Source: Propionimicrobium sp963511305
GTDB lineage: Bacteria; Actinomycetota; Actinomycetes; Propionibacteriales; Propionibacteriaceae
Length of the DNA: 64,000 bases
Direction of reading: 5' to 3'
NCBI GenBank assembly: GCA_963511305.1
Contig: CAUPIJ010000002.1
Location: 1-64,000, forward strand
Within the stretch, counting starts at the first letter, position 1, and every line of letters starts with the position of its first letter. Of this stretch, positions 49,011 to 58,209 are shown one piece after another. The notes under the pieces were generated by a model. The model ran no database searches. It saw nothing but the letters and a program-made list of their open reading frames with translations, and had not been told where the DNA came from. A program made the position numbers and the translations under genes.

Positions 49011-49313
49011 ATGCTAGTTGCGTTTTCTATCAGCCCATCCAGCTCAGGTGAGGACGGATCCGTCCACGAGGCCGTCGCGGCCGCAGTGAAAGTGGTTCGT
49101 GATTCCGGCCTGCCAAACGAGACCACCGCGATGTTCACCACCGTCGAGGGGGAGTGGGACGAGTGCATGAAGGTCGTCAAGGATGCCTGCGATGCGGTCG
49201 CCGCCTTCGGCCCCAGAGTTTCCCTGGTGTTGAAGGCCGACATTCGTGGCGACCGCACCGGCGAGCTTCAAGGCAAGGTCGATCGGCTAGAGAGGGCTCT
49301 CGAAGAGCTTTAG
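49011..49313 (+). CDS. MTH1187/YqgV-family thiamine-binding protein
   Basis: A 100-aa ferredoxin-like protein of the family that binds thiamine or HMP. The start VAFSISPSSSGEDGSV and GEWDECMKVVKDA are typical. No thiamine riboswitch or transporter is adjacent. TATGCT lies 6 nt before the ATG. The stop codon overlaps that of the convergent DUF2252 gene in TTAG. Confidence 0.8.
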   Translation: MLVAFSISPSSSGEDGSVHEAVAAAVKVVRDSGLPNETTAMFTTVEGEWDECMKVVKDACDAVAAFGPRVSLVLKADIRGDRTGELQGKVDRLERALEEL

Positions 49314-50752
49314 ATGCCGTCTACCGAGGCGATTCGGCCCTCCTGGATTGCCTTCACGAACTTCGCGTGGTCGGCCTCGTTCTGGTCGGCGTAGGCGCGC
49401 GCGAAATCGCACATGGCCACGGCCAACTTGTCGGACTTGCCGATGTAGCCGGTGATCATCGAGGCGCCAGAGGTTCGAGCGTGCGACTTGGCCATTATCA
49501 ATCCCAGCACGCCCGCGTAGTCGGCGAGCGCCTTCGGGTCGAGGCCGTCGATCAGAATCGCGCCCTTCATGTTACGCCACTGACGAACGTAGAATTGCAC
49601 CGGCCCGGAGCCTTCATCCAGGCCCTCGTCGTCCGGATCGTATTGGCCCAGAGCGGGCGTCGACGTCCAACCGAGCAGCGGGTCGCTGACCGTCTGCAGC
49701 GCCTGCTGATATTCCACCACGCGCTGTCCTTGATGGGAGTGCAGCGGAACCTTGCCGTGGACGTGCTTGGCCAGCACCGAGCGCCGGGCCTGCTTGAGCT
49801 GCAGGAATAGGACGTCCTCGGGGCTCGAGCCCTGCAGCAGGGCGAGGTAGCTGCGCAGGCCGACCGAACCGACACCAACCACCTTGTGTGCGACGTCGAC
49901 CAGTGTGTAACCGCCCAGAATCCGCTGCCACTGCGGCTGCAGCGTTTCGAGATACTGGTCGAGCGCGGTGGCCAGTTGTTCGGCACGGGCGGGAGAGGTG
50001 TGGATGAACAGCGGCGGATCGTCGATGATCTTGCGCTTTCCATCCGGCTTTTCTTTGGTGATCTTCGGCAGCGAGCGATCCGAGGTGCGCCTGCGTGCCT
50101 TCTTTACTGCGCGCGCGATTTCGGAATGCAGCGCGGTCTCGTTTACTGTCTCCTTCAGCCTGTCAACGTCAAGGCGGTTGAACGACCTGGCGAGCAACGC
50201 CTGGGTAGCTAACCAGCGAAGTTCGTCGCGATACTCGATGACGCAGTTCATCACGGCCTCGCGGCAGTCTTCCTCGCTGACGCCATTATCGCGGCCGGCG
50301 ATCCAGATGCTGGCGACCAGGCGCCGCAGATCCCATTCCCAAGGGCCGGGGTGAGCCTCGTCGAAGTCGTTGACGTCCAGAACTAGCTCGCCTTCGGAGG
50401 AGCGGTAAAAGCCGAAGTTGCCCATGTGTGCGTCGCCGCAGACCACGGGCTTGATGCCTGTGTAGGGCAGCTCGGCGCAGTCATCGGCGAAGATGCTAGC
50501 CGCGCCGCGGAAGAAACCGTACGGCGAGGTCGCCATCCTGCCGTGCCGCAGCGGCACCAGCATGGCCACTCTGCCGAAGTCGGAGTCGATGATCTGCTGC
50601 ACGGGGTCGACTCGGTTTTCGCTTGCCCGCCAGATGCCGAGGTCTTTGCGCGATACTTTCTCTCGCAACCCCTTGCCGTACGCTAGGCGCTCCGGGCGGG
50701 TGGACCGCTGCTTGGTCAGCGTTGGTTTAGCGAGAGGGTTGAAAGTTTCCAT
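49310..50752 (-). CDS. DUF2252 family protein
   Basis: A 480-aa protein of the DUF2252 family, which resembles aminoglycoside-phosphotransferase-like kinases but lacks an assigned substrate. Motifs include MLVPLRHGRMATSPYGFFRG, CGDAHMGNFG and LDVNDFDEAHPGPWEWDLRR is the span (key residues DFDE, W-D-R). These correspond to kinase-like catalytic loops. Complete, and common in Actinobacteria as a single gene. Confidence 0.85.
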   Translation of the reverse strand: METFNPLAKPTLTKQRSTRPERLAYGKGLREKVSRKDLGIWRASENRVDPVQQIIDSDFGRVAMLVPLRHGRMATSPYGFFRGAASIFADDCAELPYTGIKPVVCGDAHMGNFGFYRSSEGELVLDVNDFDEAHPGPWEWDLRRLVASIWIAGRDNGVSEEDCREAVMNCVIEYRDELRWLATQALLARSFNRLDVDRLKETVNETALHSEIARAVKKARRRTSDRSLPKITKEKPDGKRKIIDDPPLFIHTSPARAEQLATALDQYLETLQPQWQRILGGYTLVDVAHKVVGVGSVGLRSYLALLQGSSPEDVLFLQLKQARRSVLAKHVHGKVPLHSHQGQRVVEYQQALQTVSDPLLGWTSTPALGQYDPDDEGLDEGSGPVQFYVRQWRNMKGAILIDGLDPKALADYAGVLGLIMAKSHARTSGASMITGYIGKSDKLAVAMCDFARAYADQNEADHAKFVKAIQEGRIASVDGI

Positions 50753-50825
50753 AGCGGTATCTTGGCACTATCGCTTGTTCTTTTCTGAAAGTCCGTCGAT
50801 TCTCTGTGACGTTGCTGTGCGGATA

Positions 50826-50853
50826 TTGGTTTGGTGACGCCAAAGACTAGAAT
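50826..50853 (+). promoter_or_regulatory. Promoter of the Bax inhibitor-1 family gene
   Basis: -35 TTGGTT (50826-50831) and -10 TAGAAT (50848-50853), spacer 16 bp. A leader of about 25 nt carries TTAGGAG. Confidence 0.55.
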
Positions 50854-50882
50854 TAATTACGTAGTTTCTACTTAGGAGAAAA

Positions 50883-51647
50883 ATGCGAAGCAGTAACCCG
50901 GTGCTGACCAGGACGGATTTCGGCGCTGAGCAGCGTGGCTATGGCTACGATACCGCCCCCAGGGTGGCCGATTACGAGACCATGACTCTGCAGGACGTGA
51001 TCAACAAGTCGTTCGTGTTGCTGATCTTGCTGGTCGGCGTTGCTATCGCAACCATCACTATCGTGCCGCTGCAGGCCATGCCCGGCGTCGCCGTTGTCTG
51101 CTCGGTCGCCGCACTAGTGGCGGCCCTCGTGGTCTCATTCCGGCGTCGGGTATCGCCGGTCGGCGTGCTCATCTATACGGTACTCGAGGGCGCGGTGATC
51201 GGCGCCTGGAGCTTCATCCTGGAGGTGATGTTTCCCGGTATCGTCTTCCAGGCGGTATTGGGCACGCTGATGGCAGCCGGCGCCACGTTCATCGCCTACC
51301 GCTTCGGCGGGGTGCGGGTGCGCGGAAAGTTCGCCCGCGGCGTCGTGATCGCGATGTTCGCCTACGTCGGCGTGGCTGTGGTCAACCTCGTGCTGTCGCT
51401 TTTCGGTGTCGGCTTCGGTTGGGGAGCCGTCGGGCCCAACGCGGGCATGATCGCTTGGCTTTCGGCCGGCATCGGCGTCGTCCTGGCCGTCGCGAGTCTG
51501 GTGATGGACTTCGACGAGATCGAGCGCGGTGTGCGCTCCGGTGCGCCCAGGCAGGAATCCTGGCGCGCGGCCTTCGGCCTGATGGTGACGATGATCTGGC
51601 TCTACACGCAGATCCTGCGGATATTGAGCTTCTTCCGAAGCGAATGA
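50883..51647 (+). CDS. Bax inhibitor-1/YccA family membrane protein
   Basis: A 254-aa protein with seven membrane helices and a soluble N-terminus. Characteristic are VLEGAVIGAWSFILE and the C-terminal ASLVMDFDEIERGVRSG, which carries the Asp pair linked to pH-gated calcium leak in the family. Ribosome site AGGAG before the ATG. A strong terminator follows. Confidence 0.9.
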   Translation: MRSSNPVLTRTDFGAEQRGYGYDTAPRVADYETMTLQDVINKSFVLLILLVGVAIATITIVPLQAMPGVAVVCSVAALVAALVVSFRRRVSPVGVLIYTVLEGAVIGAWSFILEVMFPGIVFQAVLGTLMAAGATFIAYRFGGVRVRGKFARGVVIAMFAYVGVAVVNLVLSLFGVGFGWGAVGPNAGMIAWLSAGIGVVLAVASLVMDFDEIERGVRSGAPRQESWRAAFGLMVTMIWLYTQILRILSFFRSE

Positions 51648-51665
51648 TAGTTAACTAAATAATTT

Positions 51666-51700
51666 GAGAGGACAGCCGCCGGCTGGCCTCTCTTTTCTTT
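51666..51700 (+). terminator. Terminator of the Bax inhibitor-1 family gene
   Basis: GAGAGG pairs with CCTCTC around an inner CAGCC/GGCTG stem (51666-51692), followed by TTTTCTTT. Confidence 0.85.
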
Positions 51701-51731
51701 CTGGTGCTGTTATCTGACCAGGTCTTGCGAG

Positions 51732-52427
51732 TTAGATTTCGGGCACTTCGGACAGATGCCTGTCCAGCGTGGAACGTACCCACGACGACCACGGCAGCTG
51801 ACGCCAGTTGTTTTCTGGCACCCAATCGGCCGACAGAGTAGTCCCGCCGATTTCCGTGACGCGGGGCCGGGTCGGGTGACGGCAGGTGGCGCTGTAGACG
51901 ATCCGAACGGCCTGAAAATCCTCCAGGGTGCCGTTTGGTGCGCGACCGACCCAGTGATCGGATTGGATATCGAGCAGCCGATCGAGCTCCACCGTTTGCG
52001 CGGTCTCTTCCTCGATCTCGCGCAGCAAGCCCTCACTAGGGCTTTCGCCGGCCTCGACCCCGCCGCCGGGCAGTTGCCAGAATTTTGGGACGGTCTCGTG
52101 CGGCGAGCAGACCGTGCCGAGCACGCCGAACTTCGAGCGCACGATGGCGTATGCCGCGATTCGCTGGCGAACCAGGGGGCTCTCGCCGTCTTGGATGACG
52201 AGGTGCGGGTCGACGCCACGGGCTTTGTAGTTCGGCGGCCGGGTGCGTTGCGTTTTGCCGGCCACCTGAGCGGTGATCACGATCTCGTCGTCGATCAGCT
52301 GGGCCGAAAGTAGTTTGGAAACCACGTAGCCGGACTTCCAAAGCAGCATTTTTGGATCCAGGCCATGAGAGACACGAAGATTAACGGAAACAGGCGCGCC
52401 GGGCGCAGTTACTCCAATAATCCTCAT
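51732..52427 (-). CDS. Nudix hydrolase with an N-terminal extension
   Basis: A 231-aa protein. The Nudix box is GVEAGESPSEGLLREIEEET (about residues 130-149), with the Gly-Glu-Arg-Glu-Glu-Glu pattern present. The last Gly of the box is Ala. About 90 N-terminal residues form a separate domain that I do not recognise. Substrate unknown. Immediately upstream a lipoprotein gene runs in the same direction. Confidence 0.8.
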   Translation of the reverse strand: MRIIGVTAPGAPVSVNLRVSHGLDPKMLLWKSGYVVSKLLSAQLIDDEIVITAQVAGKTQRTRPPNYKARGVDPHLVIQDGESPLVRQRIAAYAIVRSKFGVLGTVCSPHETVPKFWQLPGGGVEAGESPSEGLLREIEEETAQTVELDRLLDIQSDHWVGRAPNGTLEDFQAVRIVYSATCRHPTRPRVTEIGGTTLSADWVPENNWRQLPWSSWVRSTLDRHLSEVPEI

Positions 52428-52459
52428 ATAGCCATCATGGCATCTAGGCCAAATTTTTC

Positions 52460-53341
52460 CTATCGTTCGGAAATGGCATGGCCGTCAAGCGAAATGATTT
52501 CCTCGCTACCGGAAATGCTCAAATTAATGTATGGCTCGGGAGCTTCCTCGGGCTGCTTGATCACCACAGTGTACGTGAGCTCCTGCTCATTGGCTGCGGA
52601 GAGCTTCTCCGCCAACACGCTCGGTATGATGCCCGCCGGGTCGAACTGCTGGTCGCTAACGGTCTGCTTGCGCTTGATCGAATAGACCGGCACCGCGCTC
52701 TTGCGGATTCTGCGTTCGACGGTCTGCTCCGAGCTAACTACGTCGACCCAGAGCTGGTCTGCGCTGATGCCCACGGCCAACACCTCGCTCGAGCTGCCGA
52801 CGGCCTCGCTCAGGCCAGCGGTGATGCCGGCCTCTGTGGAGTAGTCGAGCGGCATGATGACGCTGCCGTCCGGGCGGAAGAATACGGTGGAGCTTTCCGG
52901 AGTGGTGTTGACCGTCATCATGATATTGGAGTTCGAATACTCTGTGATTTGCAGTTCCTGGTTGTCGCTCTTCCCGCTGATCCGGGCGGCCTGATCGAAT
53001 ATGGCGCCGACGTCCCTCAGGTTGAAGTCTTTCGGGTCAAAGCTAGACGAAACTACCGTGTCTGTGCCCTCATCCTGCGTGGTAGTAGTGCCGTCGTGCC
53101 AGATGAGCGAGACCGGGCGCGACCAATCGTCGACGTAGGTCAGGCGGACTCTGTCCTGGGTGATGGTCAGCCGCACCACGCTGGAGTGCTCGGGCAACTC
53201 CTGCAGCAGGGTGTCGACCACGCCCTGCGCCAGACCCGGCGAACGCAAGTCCGGGCCGGGGGTTGGCTCCGGCTCCTCGGCGTCTCCGCAGCCGGCCACC
53301 AGCGCCAGCAGCAGCATCGCCAACACGGCTAGCTTCTTCAT
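52460..53341 (-). CDS. Putative lipoprotein
   Basis: A 293-aa exported protein with a typical lipobox (LVAGC, Cys18), then an acidic Pro-rich linker and about 265 residues of beta-rich sequence with repeated Thr/Ser stretches. The layout resembles GerMN or LpqB-type lipoproteins, but no motif is decisive. TACGCT lies 7 nt before the ATG (leaderless). The Nudix gene follows by 32 bp. Confidence 0.7.
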   Translation of the reverse strand: MKKLAVLAMLLLALVAGCGDAEEPEPTPGPDLRSPGLAQGVVDTLLQELPEHSSVVRLTITQDRVRLTYVDDWSRPVSLIWHDGTTTTQDEGTDTVVSSSFDPKDFNLRDVGAIFDQAARISGKSDNQELQITEYSNSNIMMTVNTTPESSTVFFRPDGSVIMPLDYSTEAGITAGLSEAVGSSSEVLAVGISADQLWVDVVSSEQTVERRIRKSAVPVYSIKRKQTVSDQQFDPAGIIPSVLAEKLSAANEQELTYTVVIKQPEEAPEPYINLSISGSEEIISLDGHAISER

Positions 53342-53414
53342 GTGCTAAAGCGTACTAGCTTGCTGATAGCGCGCATATCGCCAGGTACAAGCAAGAATAG
53401 CTACTTGTTGGTTC

Positions 53415-53423
53415 TGGTAAGAT
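53415..53423 (+). promoter_or_regulatory. Extended -10 element of carD
   Basis: TGGTAAGAT (extended -10 TGn plus TAAGAT). It lies 8 nt before the carD ATG and no -35 or Shine-Dalgarno is visible, implying a leaderless transcript. Confidence 0.5.
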
Positions 53424-53431
53424 TTATTCTC

Positions 53432-53989
53432 ATGGAGCTAAAAGTTGGACAGGTAGTTATTCATCCCCATCACGGGCCTGCCAAGGTAACCGACATTTAC
53501 AGTCGTACGGTTAAGGGCGAGGAAGTCGAATACGCGGACCTCGAGGTGCAGGGTAATAAACTACACGTCAGCTTGCCGACCGCGAACGCCGAGGAAATCG
53601 GCATTCGTGACGTGGCTGGCCGCGAAGAGCTCGGTGAGCTAACTGACGTTCTTTGCGCTCCGACTGTTAATGAAGAAAAGCAGTGGTCGCGCCGCTACAA
53701 GGCCAATCGCGCCGCGATGGCCACTGGCGATCCGCTGCAGCTCGCCACCGTGGTGCGCGACCTGGTGCGCAGGCGCGAACGATCCTCGCTTTCTCTCGGC
53801 GAGCGTGATCTGCTCCGTGAGGCCTCCGCGCCGCTAATTGCCGAGATCGCCATCGCCATGAAGGTCACTGAGGAAGAGGCCCAAGAGGCCATGTTCTCAA
53901 TGATCATGGAGGAATCCGACAAGGTGCTCGACGACATCGACAGTTCCGAGCAGCAGAAGGACAAGAAGCCGGCTAAGAAAGCCAAGTAA
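53432..53989 (+). CDS. carD: RNA polymerase-binding regulator CarD
   Basis: Stabilises open complexes, binding the beta subunit with its N-terminal Tudor-like domain (about residues 1-60, MELKVGQVVIHPHHGP and EYADLEVQGNKLHV). The C-terminal helical domain contains the conserved Trp (KQWSRRYKAN). It is 185 aa and ends in a Lys-rich tail (KDKKPAKKAK). In M. tuberculosis it is next to ispD-ispF. Here ung lies convergent to it. Confidence 0.93.
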   Translation: MELKVGQVVIHPHHGPAKVTDIYSRTVKGEEVEYADLEVQGNKLHVSLPTANAEEIGIRDVAGREELGELTDVLCAPTVNEEKQWSRRYKANRAAMATGDPLQLATVVRDLVRRRERSSLSLGERDLLREASAPLIAEIAIAMKVTEEEAQEAMFSMIMEESDKVLDDIDSSEQQKDKKPAKKAK

Positions 53990-54001
53990 AGCAGATAAAG
54001 C

Positions 54002-54685
54002 CTAATCAAGCGCCCAGTCGATCGGCTGGGCGCTTTGCTTTTCCAGCGCCTCGTTAGCCCTGCTGAATGGCCTGGAACCGAAGAACCCTCTTGATGCCGA
54101 AAGTGGGGACGGATGCGGTGACGCGATGATCGGCACTCCAGCTGTCTCCAACTGCGGCTGTAGGGTCTGGGCGTCCCGTCCCCACAGAATCGCCACCAGC
54201 GGGCCGCCGCGGGCGATCAGAGCATCGATGGCTCGTTGGGTGATGGGCTCCCAGCCCTTGCCTCGGTGCGCTGCAGGCTTTCGCGGTTGCACGGTCAGGC
54301 ATCTGTTTAGCAGCAGCACGCCCTGTTCGAACCAGCCACCGAGATCCCCGTGTTGGGGCGGGACGATGCCCAGGTCGTCGTGCAGCTCGCGGTAAATGTT
54401 GATCAGGCTCTTGGGTAGCGGCCGGACGTTTCGATCGACGGCGAAGCTCAGCCCGATGGCGTGTCCAGGGGTGGGGTAGGGGTCTTGCCCTACGATCAGC
54501 ACTCGAACGTCCGCCAGCGGCCGCGTGAATGCTCGAAGCACCTTGTCGCCTGCGGGTAGATAGCCGCGTCCGGCGGCGATCTCGGCGCGCAGGAAATCTC
54601 CCATCGCGTGAATCTGGGGCTCGACGTCGGCGAGGGCAGTGGCCCAGTCGGGGGCGAGCAGCTCGGAGATCGGTTTGCGGGTCAT
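54002..54685 (-). CDS. ung: Uracil-DNA glycosylase
   Basis: Family 1 UDG, 227 aa. The catalytic motif is GQDPYPTPGHAIGLSF (actinobacterial variant of GQDPYH), and the Leu loop is HPSPLSASRGF. Its last codons overlap the carD terminator hairpin. GGAG before the ATG. The ATG directly follows the stop of the upstream transporter gene, so the two are one unit. Confidence 0.95.
   Translation of the reverse strand: MTRKPISELLAPDWATALADVEPQIHAMGDFLRAEIAAGRGYLPAGDKVLRAFTRPLADVRVLIVGQDPYPTPGHAIGLSFAVDRNVRPLPKSLINIYRELHDDLGIVPPQHGDLGGWFEQGVLLLNRCLTVQPRKPAAHRGKGWEPITQRAIDALIARGGPLVAILWGRDAQTLQPQLETAGVPIIASPHPSPLSASRGFFGSRPFSRANEALEKQSAQPIDWALD
54008..54042 (+). terminator. Terminator of carD inside the 3' end of ung
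   Basis: AAGCGCCCAG (54008-54017) pairs with CTGGGCGCTT (54026-54035), then TGCTTTT. It follows the carD stop by 18 bp and is encoded by the last codons of the convergent ung gene. Confidence 0.7.
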
Positions 54686-55840
54686 CTAGTTCTCCTTGAA
54701 AAACGGAGTTCGGACTGCGAAAAGGACTACCAACAACATGATCGCAGAGCCCACCGCCATCGCTGCCTGCATGTCGAACAAGTCTAGGAGCGCGCCGGCC
54801 GCCAGCGGGCCGATGATGCTGCCGAGGTCCGAGAACATTTGGAAGACCGCGACCGGGGTGCCGCGCCCGGCGACGTCACCGACGATCGAGGCCGGGGCGG
54901 TGCCGAGCATGGAGGAGCCGATCGCAAAGACACACATCGCCACCGTCAGCCAGATGACGTTTGGCATTTGCGGGAAAATCAGGCTGGCCAGAGCGCAGAT
55001 CAATAGCCCCGAGATCAATATCGGCTTGCGGCCGGCCTGGTCGACCGCCACGCCGACCGGGTTGATGACGAGCATTTGAACTGCCGCGGAGATCGCGAAG
55101 ACGATTCCGGTGGTTGTGGTCGGCTGATCCAGTACCTCGACGATCAGGATGGGAACCAGGGTGGAGCGCGCCCCGAAAGACTGCCAGCCGATGGTGAAGT
55201 TGGCCAGGCAAGCCAACTGGTACTTTCTGTTTCGCCAGACCTGACCCAGCGCCCCGCCCTCGCGACCCTTGCCGAAACGGCTGGGCGCCTGCAGCGCAAA
55301 CATGCCAACTATCGCCCCAACAAGCAGGGTGGCTGCGTAGAAGAAGAACGGCGCGCGCAGCGAGATGGCGACGAAGACGGCCCCCACTGCGGGTCCTGCC
55401 ATGTTGCCGATCAGAAACCCTGATTGGTAGACGGCCGTCGAGCGGCCGCGGTTCCTGGTGGTGGTCGCAGCGAAGAGCTGCGTCATGCCAGCGGTGGAAA
55501 ACATCGCCGAGCCGATGCCGCCCGCCGCGCGCATCAGCAGCAGTTGAACGTAGTCTTGCGCCATGCCGCAGCCGAAGCTGGAGGCGGCCACGATCAGCAT
55601 TCCGATGCCCAGCGCCTTGCGCTCACCGATCTTGGTGTTGATAACGCCACAGAACGGGCCCATCGCCAGCCGAGTGATGGCGAAGAGTGAAACTATCGCG
55701 CCCACCTGCGTCGCAGATGCGCCGAAATCCCTGGCATATACAGGCAATACAGGCACGACTACGCCGAACCCCAGTGCCACCAGGAACGCGATTACCGTCA
55801 GCACCCAGGCGTCGCGGGGGATAGCTACTTTCTCAGCCAC
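54686..55840 (-). CDS. Major facilitator superfamily transporter
   Basis: A 384-aa protein with 12 membrane helices of the multidrug/DHA1-like type (YARDFGASATQVGAIVSLFA and TKIGERKALGIGML motif A-like). No close substrate clue. GTG start with TAGCCT 7 nt upstream. ung directly follows. Confidence 0.82.
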   Translation of the reverse strand: MAEKVAIPRDAWVLTVIAFLVALGFGVVVPVLPVYARDFGASATQVGAIVSLFAITRLAMGPFCGVINTKIGERKALGIGMLIVAASSFGCGMAQDYVQLLLMRAAGGIGSAMFSTAGMTQLFAATTTRNRGRSTAVYQSGFLIGNMAGPAVGAVFVAISLRAPFFFYAATLLVGAIVGMFALQAPSRFGKGREGGALGQVWRNRKYQLACLANFTIGWQSFGARSTLVPILIVEVLDQPTTTTGIVFAISAAVQMLVINPVGVAVDQAGRKPILISGLLICALASLIFPQMPNVIWLTVAMCVFAIGSSMLGTAPASIVGDVAGRGTPVAVFQMFSDLGSIIGPLAAGALLDLFDMQAAMAVGSAIMLLVVLFAVRTPFFKEN

Positions 55841-55906
55841 GAATGTAAGGCTATCTCGCTTGGGGCTAAAGAGCTAAGATTGGCTCATCCGAGGTTAGGA
55901 ACGATA

Positions 55907-57013
55907 TTGGCTACTTCGAAACTCGACGAATACACCCCCAAGGCACTCAAACTGGGCGCTGCTTGGAGCTGGCGCTTCCTGGTGATCGCCGGTGCCATCT
56001 TCGTGCTCTGGCAACTCGGTAGTTACCTGTCGGTGGTGGTCGTCCCGGTGATCCTGGCCGTCATGATAACTGCCGGTCTGGCCCCGATGCAGCGGGCTTT
56101 TATCAAGTGGCGCTGGCCGACCTGGCTAGCCGCGCTGGCTCCGATGCTCATTGTTTTTCTGATTTTTTGCGGCCTGGTGACGCTGGTCGGTGCCCAGATC
56201 GCCGGGCAGTGGGAAATGCTGGTCGACAAGGCAGTGGTTGGCTTCGGCAGCGTGGTCAAGTGGTTGGGCGAGGGTCCGCTACACGTCAGCCAGGAGCAGC
56301 TGAACGGTTGGCTCAATCAGGCCATCGAGGCGGCCAATAATTCTCGCAAGCAAATCGCCAGCGCCGCCGCGAGCGCGGGCAGCGGCATCGGTAAGTTCTT
56401 TGCCGGCGCAGCGACCTGCATCTTCGCCACCTTCTTCTTCATGAAGGACGGCCGCCGAATAATGAACAGGGCCGCCCGCAGGCTGCCGCACTACGCGCAA
56501 AAGAGCTTCGTGCCAGCGGTGCGAAACGGCTGGAAGTCGCTGGTGGTCTACATGCGCGCCGCGGTTATCGTGGCTGGCATCGACGGAGTCGGCGCCGGCA
56601 TCGGTGCTCTCGTGCTGGGCTCCAACATGTGGCTGGCGATCCTGGTGCTGACATTCATCTGCTCGTTTGTGCCGCTGGTCGGCGCGTTCGTCGCCGGCAC
56701 CATCGCGACGGTTGTCGTGCTTGTCACCCTGGGCTTCTGGAAGGCCGTCGTCATGCTGGTGGTCTTCGTCGCGGTGATGTCGATCGAATCCAACGTGCTG
56801 CAGCCGATGATCCTTGGACGCGCCGCCGAGATCCACCCGCTGCTGGTTCTGCTCGGCATCGCGGTCGGTAGCATCCTGGCCGGAATCGCCGGGGCGCTCT
56901 TCGCGATTCCCCTAGTCGCGTTCCTGTCGGGCATGGTCCGGGAACTGATGGCGCAGTCTGACGCCAAGCGTAAGCAAGAAGGCACGGCTCTGACGCAGGT
57001 GACTGTCGAATAG
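55907..57013 (+). CDS. AI-2E family transporter
   Basis: A 368-aa membrane protein with about eight helices. The C-terminal PMILGRAAEIHPLLVLLGI is the family signature. Members export signals or act as Na+/H+ antiporters. The TTG at 55907 is preferred because AGGA lies 6 nt upstream and TAAGAT (55875-55880) would begin transcription after the earlier TTG at 55880. Confidence 0.83.
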   Translation: MATSKLDEYTPKALKLGAAWSWRFLVIAGAIFVLWQLGSYLSVVVVPVILAVMITAGLAPMQRAFIKWRWPTWLAALAPMLIVFLIFCGLVTLVGAQIAGQWEMLVDKAVVGFGSVVKWLGEGPLHVSQEQLNGWLNQAIEAANNSRKQIASAAASAGSGIGKFFAGAATCIFATFFFMKDGRRIMNRAARRLPHYAQKSFVPAVRNGWKSLVVYMRAAVIVAGIDGVGAGIGALVLGSNMWLAILVLTFICSFVPLVGAFVAGTIATVVVLVTLGFWKAVVMLVVFVAVMSIESNVLQPMILGRAAEIHPLLVLLGIAVGSILAGIAGALFAIPLVAFLSGMVRELMAQSDAKRKQEGTALTQVTVE

Positions 57014-57169
57014 CTATTCACCCTCGATAGGGCTCGGCGGGGTTGAGGGCAGGCTCCAATGAAATGCGAACCAAGCAGCCGGCACAAGCTGGCATAAGAC
57101 TTGGAGCTGACCTCGGCAACAAGGTCATACAAACAAAAACAAATTAGTTTGTAACGGTAGGTTTGAGAC

Positions 57170-58114
57170 ATGGAAATCTCCATTAGCGCCATACTGCAGG
57201 CGGTTGCTGACCACGAAATCTCGGTCGAAGAGGCCGCCAAGAGGATAGCTCGACTCGTGCCGAGCAACAGCCGATTTCCGGCGGGTGGTTGGCCAGTGAG
57301 CTTCTACGATTCCATCGGGCCTTCTGATGACGACGAGCCCAGCAACTTTGACGTCGCCGAGCTGGGAGAGGCCGCGGCTAGAAAGTTCGGCGAGGTCACC
57401 GAGAAGCTGGGGTCAGCGGTTAGTAGCGCGGCCAGGCTGCTGTTCGGCGATACCCAGCAGCCCCAGGAACAGGGAGAGCCAGCTCAGCAGCCCAGCGGGC
57501 CGACCAGCGATAGGCGTGCTCTACGCGCCCGGGTCAGCGCGGTCGGGCGAGACGTGAACATTGTGGCCGACGACAGCGTAGAGACCATCATGGTTCGGGG
57601 GCCGCACAAGACGCGCAGCCACGGAGACGTGCTCGAGGTGGTCAGTGAGGGCGATATCGCGCCGTCACTCAACGACCTGAAGATAACCGTGCTGCGCCGA
57701 GACGGAATCCGCAGCGGCAAGCAGCTTGAGGTGCGCATCAACCCGGGTCTGCTCCTGGACGTCGAACTGACCAGCGGCAGGCTCAGCGTCGAGGGTGTGC
57801 CCCGGCTGGGCAAGGTTCGGCTGACGGCCGGTTCGGTCCAGATCTCCGGTGTAAAAAACGTCGAGGACGCGCTGTTTCAGGCCAGCGGTTGCCACCTCGC
57901 GGGTAGCTTCGAGGAGGGCAACTCCAGCGTGAAGATCGAATCGGGCTCGGTCACCCTCGATCTAACCAATGCCGACGTGACAGTCACAGCCACCTCGCAG
58001 CTCGCCAAGATCAGCTGGCCAGGCGGTGCGAAGATCGACGAATACGTCGCCGGCGACGGCCGTGGCCGACTGGCCTTGAGCGTGATTATGGGCAAGGCGA
58101 GCGTTAAGAGCTAG
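57170..58114 (+). CDS. DUF4097-type (toastrack) protein with SHOCT-like N-terminus
   Basis: A 314-aa soluble protein. The N-terminal helix pair (ILQAVADHEISVEEAAKRI) resembles the short SHOCT-like oligomerisation segment. The C-terminal part (about residues 125-314) is a repetitive beta domain of the DUF4097/adhesin type (VDVELTSGRLSVEGV and LDLTNADVTV). No signal peptide. Function unknown. Confidence 0.75.
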   Translation: MEISISAILQAVADHEISVEEAAKRIARLVPSNSRFPAGGWPVSFYDSIGPSDDDEPSNFDVAELGEAAARKFGEVTEKLGSAVSSAARLLFGDTQQPQEQGEPAQQPSGPTSDRRALRARVSAVGRDVNIVADDSVETIMVRGPHKTRSHGDVLEVVSEGDIAPSLNDLKITVLRRDGIRSGKQLEVRINPGLLLDVELTSGRLSVEGVPRLGKVRLTAGSVQISGVKNVEDALFQASGCHLAGSFEEGNSSVKIESGSVTLDLTNADVTVTATSQLAKISWPGGAKIDEYVAGDGRGRLALSVIMGKASVKS

Positions 58115-58152
58115 CCGCCCACAAGGTCGAATAATCATCTAAACCAAAAGCT

Positions 58153-58186
58153 GCTCCCCACCCGCTGATCTCAGCTGGTGGGGAGC
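58153..58186. terminator. Bidirectional terminator between the DUF4097 gene and greA
   Basis: A perfect 10-bp stem (GCTCCCCACC and GGTGGGGAGC) with a 14-nt loop, followed by AAAATC on the + strand and AGCTTTTGG on the minus strand. Confidence 0.75.
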
Positions 58187-58209
58187 AAAATCATATTGGT
58201 TAAACCCGC

